Source of the DNA: an uncultured Collinsella sp.
Lineage (GTDB): Bacteria; Actinomycetota; Coriobacteriia; Coriobacteriales; Coriobacteriaceae
Direction: 5' to 3'
NCBI GenBank assembly: GCA_900542905.1
Contig: UQPF01000007.1
Location: 53,359-117,358, forward strand
Length of the DNA stretch: 64,000 bases
Shown here in pieces: positions 32,981 to 40,118 of this stretch. Below the pieces are notes generated by a model. It did no database searches. It was not told the origin of the DNA and was given only the letters and a program-made list of their open reading frames with translations. The position numbers and the translations under genes were made by a program. The number at the start of each line of letters is the position of its first letter. Within the stretch, counting starts at the first letter, position 1.

Positions 32981-33985
32981 TTATCGATTCTCGATGCTGC
33001 CGATGTTTTTGAGTTCGATGGAGATGAGGCCGTTGGGTTCGTTGACAAACTCGATGTACTCGGAGTTCGAACCCATCTCGGCCGGGAAGCTGATTTCGAT
33101 ACCCGTGTCGGTACGGATCTTATGATTGCGCACCGCCGCGCGCTCGACCTGTTTGCGCTCCACGGGAACGCGCTCGGGAACCTTCTCCTCGGTCAGTGCC
33201 GCGCGCACACTTTCCTTGATGACCGGCTCGTCCTCAAAGACCTCATCGACGATATCCCAGGGCGGAAGCTCCTCGTCATCCTCAACCTTCTCGGCAACGG
33301 CAGCCTTAACCTTAGCGAGCGCTACGGCCGTATTGGCACCGTGCTCCTCGGCGACTTCCTCGACCACGCGCGTCACGGTGTCGATGACCTCCTTGCCCGA
33401 CACGCCCGTATCGCACTGCAGCAGACCGTCGGGAATGAGCATGCGGTCTTCGCCGGCAATCTTGCGCTTCTTGTCCACATAGCCGATCTCCATGGTGCTC
33501 GCACGCACGATGGCATAGCTTGGCACCTTTTGGGAAGGATTCGGCAGGATAGCATAGTGGCGCGCGATGTCGTTGCGTACCTCGCCCTCCTCGCGGCCCA
33601 CCTCGTGCATAAAGGCCTGCTTGGAGCCCAGCAGCATCACGGCAAACCAGCGGGCATCCTCATCGTCGTCAAAGTCGGCCACGAGCACATCGGTGGACTC
33701 GGCTTTTTCGGCCTTGGTAAGCTCGGAGGAAATGAACTCCGCAATCTGCTGCGACAGGTCTACGAACTCGCGCTCGCCAAAGAAATAGCCCTTGAGCTCG
33801 CCGCCAAACGCAGAGTTCTCGGCAAACGCGGCGCGTTTATTGTCGGCCGAGGTACGTGCGCGGCGCAGATGCGTGGTCACGAAGTTGCGCACGGTACGGC
33901 TCTCGATATCGAGCTCGCGCTGGCTCATAACGTTGACGGCAGAGTCAAAGTCCAGGATATGCAGAATCGCATGATTGATTTTCAT
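32981..33985 (-). CDS. NA37-family nucleoid-associated protein
   Basis: A 334-residue protein of the NdpA/YejK (37-kDa nucleoid-associated protein) family. The N-terminus MKINHAILHILDFDS and the central VADFDDDEDARWFAVMLLG with KQAFMH, plus YAILPNPSQKVPSYAIV, match the family layout. The C-terminal third is acidic then basic. Members bind the nucleoid, but the exact role is not established. The ATG at 33985 is chosen for the family start and GGAA upstream; a start three codons earlier is possible. Confidence 0.8.
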   Translation of the reverse strand: MKINHAILHILDFDSAVNVMSQRELDIESRTVRNFVTTHLRRARTSADNKRAAFAENSAFGGELKGYFFGEREFVDLSQQIAEFISSELTKAEKAESTDVLVADFDDDEDARWFAVMLLGSKQAFMHEVGREEGEVRNDIARHYAILPNPSQKVPSYAIVRASTMEIGYVDKKRKIAGEDRMLIPDGLLQCDTGVSGKEVIDTVTRVVEEVAEEHGANTAVALAKVKAAVAEKVEDDEELPPWDIVDEVFEDEPVIKESVRAALTEEKVPERVPVERKQVERAAVRNHKIRTDTGIEISFPAEMGSNSEYIEFVNEPNGLISIELKNIGSIENR

Positions 33986-34059
33986 ATACGGCATTCCGTT
34001 CTAGATTGAATTGAGCACGAACCAGTATAGCGGTCGAGCCCGCCCCAGGCGCATCGAAG

Positions 34060-34094
34060 ATTGGTGCATCGGGGACAGGTTGCTTTGCACCAAT
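34060..34094. repeat. Hairpin repeat flanking the DUF2974 gene, downstream copy
   Basis: ATTGGTGCA pairs with TGCACCAAT; the loop holds GGGGACAGGTTGCTT. It begins 3 bp after the DUF2974 stop. A near-identical copy in the same orientation lies at 35275-35305, upstream of the same gene. Confidence 0.8.
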
Positions 34095-34096
34095 GG

Positions 34097-35257
34097 CTAG
34101 CGCAGGAGCTCGGACTGCCATGCCTCGAGCTGTTCTGCCAGGCTCTTACCACTAGAAGGCACGCTGAACTCGGGACGTTTGGGCAGCAGCGCACACTTAA
34201 GAATTGCCACGATGGTCTGCGAGACAAAGCGTCGCGTATCCTTGTCAAACCCTTGCGCAGCCTGGAGCATCACGGGCAGGCTCTCGCGCAGATTCCCAGC
34301 GATATCCGCAAACCGCTCAGCACCCGTAGCCTCAAACACGGAGAACAACGCATCTACAAAACGCTCGCGCTCGCTAGGCGAAACTGCAAGCAGCATCTCG
34401 CGAATGGAGCCATCAACGTATCGAGCACCGGCGGACAGGCGCTCACAGTACACGAAGTCGCGACCATCAACCACCCAGCTAAAGGGATTGTGCTGCAGCA
34501 GGCTGAACTCGGTGCTCTCAACGATGGCATAGTCCTCCTGCGTCTCGAACATCATGCCAAAGATCGACGACCGAGGTAGCGTCTTGTCGATTCGACCGGA
34601 AAGATCGGCAAAGGCGTTGCCGTTCAGAAACTCCTCGACGAAACCCGGACCATCATGGGAATACGCCTGTTCGATTCGCGCACGGGCGACATCGGAGCAC
34701 ATCGCCGCACCGTACACCGCAAGGTTTCCACCCTTGGAATGACCTCCGCACAAAAGCGGCCCGTCAATCGCATCCGCCGCCTCGTCCACATAACGCGCCG
34801 CGGATTCCTGGGCCGGCACAGGATACCGGAACGCCATGTTAAAGTCCTCTTTCCAGCCCACAATCGTGCTGTCGGTCCCCCGGAAGGAAAGATAGCTAAA
34901 CCCCGCCGGAAACCGGAACGCCATGGCTGCAAACTGCTCTGTCGCCACCACATCGCTCACGGCACGATAGCCGCAAACGTGCACGCCACGGTAGCGAGGA
35001 CTTGCTGCCACGGCCTCCAGCAAGGCCTTGCTCCCCTCCGGGTCCCACAAGTCGTCAATCATGTCCCGGTAGCACTCGGCACGCAGCAGCTCGCGTACGT
35101 CTAGGCCCTGCCAGTTCGTCAGCTCCGCCATATCACCCGGCAAACGCAAATAGGACAACCACGCAAAGACGAGGCTATCCACCGCGCAGAACGACCGCTC
35201 CTCAAACGGATCAAACACCGTCTGGGCATAGGTCAAAAAATTAGGCGAATCCGACAT
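34097..35257 (-). CDS. DUF2974 family alpha/beta hydrolase
   Basis: A 386-residue protein of the DUF2974 (Mbeg1-like) family, distantly related to lipases. The nucleophile elbow GGHSKGGNLAVYGA (GxSxG-like) lies at about residue 168, preceded by SYLSFRGTDSTIVGWKEDF, a typical lipase-like oxyanion region. YSHDGPGF may carry the acid or His. No signal peptide, so cytosolic. The substrate is unknown. It is exactly bracketed by two copies of a hairpin repeat, unlike other genes here. Confidence 0.85.
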   Translation of the reverse strand: MSDSPNFLTYAQTVFDPFEERSFCAVDSLVFAWLSYLRLPGDMAELTNWQGLDVRELLRAECYRDMIDDLWDPEGSKALLEAVAASPRYRGVHVCGYRAVSDVVATEQFAAMAFRFPAGFSYLSFRGTDSTIVGWKEDFNMAFRYPVPAQESAARYVDEAADAIDGPLLCGGHSKGGNLAVYGAAMCSDVARARIEQAYSHDGPGFVEEFLNGNAFADLSGRIDKTLPRSSIFGMMFETQEDYAIVESTEFSLLQHNPFSWVVDGRDFVYCERLSAGARYVDGSIREMLLAVSPSERERFVDALFSVFEATGAERFADIAGNLRESLPVMLQAAQGFDKDTRRFVSQTIVAILKCALLPKRPEFSVPSSGKSLAEQLEAWQSELLR

Positions 35258-35274
35258 GGCCCTCCCATCAACTA

Positions 35275-35305
35275 TGGTGCATTGGGGTCAGGTTACTTTG
35301 CACCA
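35275..35305. repeat. Hairpin repeat flanking the DUF2974 gene, upstream copy
   Basis: TGGTGCA pairs with TGCACCA; the loop holds GGGGTCAGGTTACTT. Over 33 positions it matches the 34061-34093 copy at all but four. Confidence 0.8.
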
Positions 35306-35340
35306 AAAAGGCGCCCGGGCCGTGTGGACCCGGACGCCTT
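35305..35340 (-). terminator. Terminator of ldh
   Basis: AGGCGCCCGGG pairs with CCCGGACGCCT with one mismatch; on the minus strand it ends in T5. It lies 30 bp after the ldh stop and abuts the hairpin repeat. Confidence 0.85.
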
Positions 35341-35371
35341 CATTGTAGCTTTTCGCTCTAGCGAGCTTGAT

Positions 35372-36322
35372 TTAGCAGGAGAAGTCGACGCTGTCGATGA
35401 TGTCCTTGAGGGCCTTGGCGGAGGCGGTGAGCTCATGCTGCTCGTCATCGTTCAGCGGCACGGGGACGCGACAGACGACGCCATCGCGGCCAACGACCGT
35501 CGGCATGGAGATGGCAAGATCGGACAGGCCATACTCGCCCACCATGAGCGAGGAGACGGGCAGAACGGTCTGCTCATCGCGCATGACGGCGGTGCAGATG
35601 CGCTTGACGGCCATGGCGACGCCATAGTAGGTGGCGTGCTTCTTCTCGATGATGGTGTAGGCGGAGTTCTTGACGTCCTCGGCGATGCGCTTCTCGGCAG
35701 CCTCATGCTCCAGATGACCGTGAAGCTCGCAGAAAGTGTTCAGCGGCACGCCGGCAACCTGGGCGCTGGACCAAGCGACAAACTCAGAGTCGCCGTGCTC
35801 ACCCATGACATAGGCCTGGACATCGCGCGGGTCAACCTCGACGTGGGCACCAAGCATCTGCTGCAGACGGCCAGTGTCGAGCACGGTGCCGGAGCCGATG
35901 ACATGGCCCTCGGGCAGGCCGGACATCTTGATGGCGGCATAGGTCAGAACATCGACCGGGTTGGAGACAATGAGCAGAATGCCGTCGAAGCCAGACTTCT
36001 TAATTTCGGGAATGATGGACTTAAAGATGTTGACGTTCTTGTTGACCAGGTCCAGACGGGTCTCACCGGGCTTCTGGGCAGCGCCAGCGGTGACGACGAT
36101 CATGGCGGCGTCGGCGACATCGGAATAATCGCCGGCGTAGATCTTCATCGGCTCGGCAAACGTCATGCCGTGCGCGATATCCAGGGCCTCACCCTCGGCG
36201 CGGTTCTTGTCCACGTCGATGAGGACCATCTCGGAGAACAGACCGCTCTGCATCAGCGCGAACGCCGAAGACGAACCGACGAAACCGCAGCCGACAATAG
36301 CGACCTTCTTCTCGTTAACCAT
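35372..36322 (-). CDS. ldh: L-lactate dehydrogenase
   Basis: A 316-residue NAD-dependent dehydrogenase reducing pyruvate to L-lactate. The Rossmann motif VAIVGCGFVGSSSAFALM starts at residue 7, VTAGAAQKPGETRLDLV carries the substrate-loop Gln (Q rather than R, as lactate not malate), SNPVDVLTY the Asn, and GEHGDSEF the catalytic His. The ATG at 36322 has GGGAG upstream. It gives the cell a second fermentation outlet besides acetate. Confidence 0.94.
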   Translation of the reverse strand: MVNEKKVAIVGCGFVGSSSAFALMQSGLFSEMVLIDVDKNRAEGEALDIAHGMTFAEPMKIYAGDYSDVADAAMIVVTAGAAQKPGETRLDLVNKNVNIFKSIIPEIKKSGFDGILLIVSNPVDVLTYAAIKMSGLPEGHVIGSGTVLDTGRLQQMLGAHVEVDPRDVQAYVMGEHGDSEFVAWSSAQVAGVPLNTFCELHGHLEHEAAEKRIAEDVKNSAYTIIEKKHATYYGVAMAVKRICTAVMRDEQTVLPVSSLMVGEYGLSDLAISMPTVVGRDGVVCRVPVPLNDDEQHELTASAKALKDIIDSVDFSC

Positions 36323-36347
36323 TAGAAACTCCCATCTCTCTCCACAA

Positions 36348-36380
36348 ACAAGCCACCCGGGAACGACCCGAGCGGCTTGT
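36348..36380 (-). terminator. Hairpin between the aminotransferase and ldh genes
   Basis: ACAAGCC pairs with GGCTTGT and the stem continues through ACCCGGG/CCCGAGC with mismatches. It could end the aminotransferase transcript or lie in the ldh leader. Confidence 0.45.
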
Positions 36381-36523
36381 CGTAATCCCAATACATCCAA
36401 TCGGGACTTTGATTATGCTCCTATTCGCAGCCAAAAATCGACCGTTTACCGAAATTGTTTGCAGGATTCGTAAAATAACTGCACGAAATCGGTTTCGAGC
36501 TATTGACGAGCCGAAATACCTTT

Positions 36524-37687
36524 CTAATACAGGCGCGCCTCGCGAATGGCCTCGACAGCCAAAGCAATCTGGTCGGGCGGCAAGACCAGCGCCATGCGCA
36601 CGTGCCCCTCGCCCGAAGGACCAAAGCTCGCGCCCGGCGTCACCACAACGCCGGCCTTCTCCATGAGCTCCTCGCAAAACGCCATGGAATCGGTGCGACC
36701 ACCGGGAAGCTTGGCCCACACAAACATAGAGCCATGCGCGTTGGGACGCTCCCAGCCCAGGCCCTCAAGACCGTCGCACAGGGCATCGCGGCGCTCCTGG
36801 TACTTCAGACGCTGCGCCTCGACCTCATCGCGCGGACCGTTCAGGCAGGCGATAGCAGCCTTCTGGATCGGGAAGAACATACCAAAGTCGATCTGGCCGC
36901 GCAGCTTGGCAAAGGCAGAGACCACGTCCTCGCGGCCGACCAAAAAGCCGATACGCGCACCGGTAACGTTAAACGACTTGGAAAGCGAGAAGAACTCCAC
37001 GCCCACCTCGAGCGCACCAGGATACTGCAAGAAGCTTCCGCCCGGCTCGCCGTCGAACACGATGTCGGAGTACGCATTGTCATGGACGATGAGCAGGTCG
37101 TGCTCGCGGGCGAAAGCGATGATCTCCTCGTAGACCTCGGGCGTGCCCACCGAGCCGACCGGGTTTGCGGGCAGCGACACGATCATATACTTGGCACGAT
37201 CGGCCACCTCGGGATCGATACCCGCCACATAGGGCAGGTAATTATGCTCGGCGACCAACGGATAGTACTCGAGCTTGGCATCGGCGATTTTGGCGCCCGC
37301 CTCAAAGACCGGGTAGCACGGATCGGGAACCAAAATGGTGTCACCCGGATCGAGCAGGGCCAGGCCCAAATGGCCCACGCCCTCCTGCGTGCCGTTGCAC
37401 GACTGCACCATAGACGGCGTAATGCCGGAGACACCAAAGCGACGCTCATAGTAATCGCACACGGCTTGCTTGAGTTCGGGCAGGTCGCGCAGGGCATACT
37501 TCCACATCTCGGGATCTTGGGCTGCATGCGTGAGCGCCTCGACCACATGGTCGTACGGCTTAAAGTCGGGCGTGCCCACGCTCATGTTGTAAATGGTCTT
37601 GCCCTGAGCCTTCAGCGCGAGAAGTTTGTTGTTGAGCGAGGCGAAGACCTCCGCGCCAAAGCGGTCGAGACGCTGCGATGCCTGCAT
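36524..37687 (-). CDS. Class I aminotransferase, PatA-like
   Basis: A 387-residue PLP enzyme of fold type I. YNMSVGTPDFKPYDHV near the N-terminus, NGTQEGVGHLGLALLDPGD, VSLPANPVGSVG, YSDIVFDGEPGGSF and SLSKSFNVTGARIGFLVG (PLP lysine in SLSKS) are clear. The C-terminal GHVRMAL holds the carboxylate-binding Arg. It resembles aspartate-type aminotransferases such as Bacillus PatA, which acts on N-acetyl-DAP; since dapH is present 4 kb away this role is possible but unproven. The ATG at 37687 follows AAAGGTGG. Confidence 0.85.
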   Translation of the reverse strand: MQASQRLDRFGAEVFASLNNKLLALKAQGKTIYNMSVGTPDFKPYDHVVEALTHAAQDPEMWKYALRDLPELKQAVCDYYERRFGVSGITPSMVQSCNGTQEGVGHLGLALLDPGDTILVPDPCYPVFEAGAKIADAKLEYYPLVAEHNYLPYVAGIDPEVADRAKYMIVSLPANPVGSVGTPEVYEEIIAFAREHDLLIVHDNAYSDIVFDGEPGGSFLQYPGALEVGVEFFSLSKSFNVTGARIGFLVGREDVVSAFAKLRGQIDFGMFFPIQKAAIACLNGPRDEVEAQRLKYQERRDALCDGLEGLGWERPNAHGSMFVWAKLPGGRTDSMAFCEELMEKAGVVVTPGASFGPSGEGHVRMALVLPPDQIALAVEAIREARLY

Positions 37688-37706
37688 GGTGCCACCTTTC
37701 GATATG

Positions 37707-37737
37707 AAAAACGCGGCGCTCCGACAAGAGCGCCGCG
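37707..37737 (-). terminator. Terminator of nadE
   Basis: CGCGGCGCT pairs perfectly with AGCGCCGCG; on the minus strand T5 follows. It lies 69 bp after the nadE stop and just before the aminotransferase start. Confidence 0.88.
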
Positions 37738-37805
37738 CGATACGGGCCATCAGATTGCAAAAGTGTAACGCTTGCAACCCCCGTATTGGTTCAATTTAGC
37801 CGACC

Positions 37806-39806
37806 TTAGTCAATGGGATTGAGCGCGTCGATCTGCGCAAGCCACAGACGCGAGCTGGCGTCACTCGGCATACGCCAATCGCCGCGTGGGCTGAGCGTCA
37901 CCGAGCCCACCTTGGGACCATCGGGCAGGCAGCTGCGCTTAAACTGCTGGGCAAAGAAGCGACGGTAGAACGTACGCAGCCACGTATGGATGGTGACCTT
38001 GTCGTAGACACCCTCGAAGCTCTTGAGCGCCATGCGATAGATCTTGCCCGGCTCAAAGCCAAAGCGCAGCAAATAGTAGAGGAAGTAGTCGTGCAGCTCG
38101 TAGGGACCCACCAGGTCTTCGGTCTTCTGCGCAATCTCGCCGTCGCCCGTGGGCGGCAGAAGCTCGGGGGACACCGGCGTGTCGAGGATATCGAGCAAAA
38201 CCTCGGCAATACGCCCGCCAAAAACATCAGCGGCATAGCGCACCAGATGGCGCACAAGCGTCTTGGGCACGCTCGCATTGACGGCGTACATGCTCATGTG
38301 GTCGCCGTTGTAGGTAGCCCAGCCGAGCGCCAGCTCCGACAGGTCACCCGTGCCGATGACAAAACCGCCGGCCTGATTGGCCAGATCCATCAGAATCTGC
38401 GTACGCTCGCGGGCCTGGCTGTTCTCGTAGGTCACGTCCTGCACGGCCGGATCGTGCTCAATGTCCTTGAAGTGCTGCTCCACGGCCGCGTGGATCGAAA
38501 CCTCGCGGAAGCTCACGCCAAGGTCGCGAGCGAGCGACTCGGCATTCGACTTGGTGCGATGCGTCGTGCCAAAGCCGGGCATGGACACGGCCGTGATACC
38601 GGTGCGCGGCAGCCCCAGTGCATCGAAGGCGCGCACGGTCACAAGCAGTGCCAGCGTGGAGTCCAGGCCGCCCGAAAGACCGATGACTGCAGCCTTGGTG
38701 CCCGTATGGGCCAGGCGGGTCTTGAGGCCGGCGGTCTGCAGGTCGAGAATGGTCTCGCAACGCTCGGCAAGGTCACCATGGTCGGCCGGCACAAAGGGCG
38801 CGCGGGGGAAGACACGGTCGATGCCGAGTGCATCGCGCAGGACAGGTTCGTCTGTCAGCACGCCCTCAAAAGAGAACTCAACGGTCGTGGCCTCCGGCGC
38901 ATCGTCCGCGCGCGTCCACGTCGTCGAGCGACGGCGCTCGGCAACCAGGCGGTCAAGGTCAACGTCGGCGATGGCCATATCACAGGTAAGCAGTTTGGTC
39001 GCGGCGAGCTTGGAGCCGTTTTCGTAGACGAGGTTCTCGCCCGCAAAGACCATGTCGGTCGTGGACTCGCCCTCACTCGCATCCGCGTAGGCATAGGCAC
39101 AGTACAGGCGCGCGCTTTGGTTAGAGATAAGGCTGCGGCGGTAATCTGACTTACCGATGATTTCGTCAGAAGCCGACGGGTTGAGAATCACCGTCGCACC
39201 GGCAAGCGCCATCTCGGTCGAAGGGGGCGCCGGCACCCACAGGTCCTCACAGACCTCAACGCCCAGCACCAGGTCCTCGGCGCCCTCATCACAGCAACGG
39301 TAGACAAGCCCCGAACCCAGCGGGACCGGACCCTGACCGGCAAATTCAACCCACACGGGATCCGCAGGCGCCGGAGCAAACCAACGGCGCTCATAGAACT
39401 CGCCATAGTTGGGCAAATACTTCTTGGCCGTGAGGCCCAAAAGCTCGCCCGCACAGCACACGGCCGCGCAGTTGTAGATGTTTTCGGCCACCGCAACGGG
39501 AAGGCCGACGGTAAAGACAATCGGCAGCTCGCGGGTTTCATCGAGAATATGTGCCAGAGCAGTCTCACAGGCATGCAGCAGCGTGCGATTATGGAACAGA
39601 TCGGCCGCGGTATAGCCGCACAGATTAAGCTCGGGCAGCACCAACGCACGAACGCCGCGCTCGGCAGCATCGCGAACAGCCGCCAGCGCAACCTCGGCAT
39701 TGCCCTCGACATCGGCCACGCGAATCCGCGGCGACGCCGCCGCCACACGCAAAAAGCCATCGTTCTTATTAGCCGAAACGCAGCATTGCCTTGTTGATCT
39801 GGACAC
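37806..39806 (-). CDS. nadE: Glutamine-dependent NAD+ synthetase
   Basis: A 666-residue two-domain enzyme that amidates nicotinate adenine dinucleotide to NAD using glutamine. The N-terminal nitrilase-like glutaminase has ALVLPELNLCGYT (Glu), KKYLPNYGEFYERRWF (Lys) and LGVEVCEDLW (Cys). The synthetase domain has the P-loop GLSGGLDSTLALL and TGDLSELALGWATYNGDHMSMY. The length matches long bacterial NadE forms. GTG at 39806 has AAGGGG 6 bases upstream. Confidence 0.95.
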   Translation of the reverse strand: MSRSTRQCCVSANKNDGFLRVAAASPRIRVADVEGNAEVALAAVRDAAERGVRALVLPELNLCGYTAADLFHNRTLLHACETALAHILDETRELPIVFTVGLPVAVAENIYNCAAVCCAGELLGLTAKKYLPNYGEFYERRWFAPAPADPVWVEFAGQGPVPLGSGLVYRCCDEGAEDLVLGVEVCEDLWVPAPPSTEMALAGATVILNPSASDEIIGKSDYRRSLISNQSARLYCAYAYADASEGESTTDMVFAGENLVYENGSKLAATKLLTCDMAIADVDLDRLVAERRRSTTWTRADDAPEATTVEFSFEGVLTDEPVLRDALGIDRVFPRAPFVPADHGDLAERCETILDLQTAGLKTRLAHTGTKAAVIGLSGGLDSTLALLVTVRAFDALGLPRTGITAVSMPGFGTTHRTKSNAESLARDLGVSFREVSIHAAVEQHFKDIEHDPAVQDVTYENSQARERTQILMDLANQAGGFVIGTGDLSELALGWATYNGDHMSMYAVNASVPKTLVRHLVRYAADVFGGRIAEVLLDILDTPVSPELLPPTGDGEIAQKTEDLVGPYELHDYFLYYLLRFGFEPGKIYRMALKSFEGVYDKVTIHTWLRTFYRRFFAQQFKRSCLPDGPKVGSVTLSPRGDWRMPSDASSRLWLAQIDALNPID

Positions 39807-39936
39807 TGGAGGCCCCTTCTACCCTGAGATTCAGTCTAACGGACGTTCACATATCTCTAACTAGCCAAAGCAACCTCCCAGTTTACTGAGACGCCAACCT
39901 GTGCTAAGAGCATGTATTCCAAAAATATCTTTAATT

Positions 39937-39970
39937 AAAAAAGGAGAAATCGATAATCGACTTCTCCTTT
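39937..39970 (-). terminator. Terminator of the radical-SAM/peptide operon
   Basis: AAAGGAGAA pairs with TTCTCCTTT and the inner TCGAT/ATCGA extends it; on the minus strand T6 follows. It lies 25 bp after the stop of the 36-residue peptide gene. The rest of the 39807-39994 gap shows nothing recognisable. Confidence 0.92.
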
Positions 39971-39994
39971 AAGCGAGGCAAGTAAATTCCGAAA

Positions 39995-40105
39995 CTAATG
40001 GCAGAATTTATCCATGTAGTCCTCAAAGTCGAACACTTCTACCACGACGCCCTCTTCCTGAGACTCTTTCAGTCGCTCCAAGAGATCTTTGTTAATAACG
40101 TCCAT
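39995..40105 (-). CDS. Candidate RiPP precursor peptide, 36 residues
   Basis: A complete small frame directly after the radical SAM gene: its GAGGAGG ribosome site overlaps that gene's stop codon and stands 7 bases before the ATG. The N-terminal part (MDVINKDLLERLKESQEEG) is a charged, probably helical leader; then VVVEV leads into the C-terminal FDFEDYMDKFCH, rich in aromatic residues and ending Cys-His. Aromatic-X-Asp/Glu groups (FED, YMD) are possible sites for radical cross-linking or methylation. A strong terminator follows. Being last in the operon, next to the modifying enzyme, is typical of RiPP precursors. The assignment is inference; no homologue was searched. Confidence 0.75.
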   Translation of the reverse strand: MDVINKDLLERLKESQEEGVVVEVFDFEDYMDKFCH

Positions 40106-40118
40106 GCAGAAACCTCCT

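Noticed and set aside
39995..40105. Antitoxin or toxin peptide
   Set aside because: No toxin partner is adjacent; coupling to a radical SAM gene and a shared terminator favours a modified-peptide precursor.
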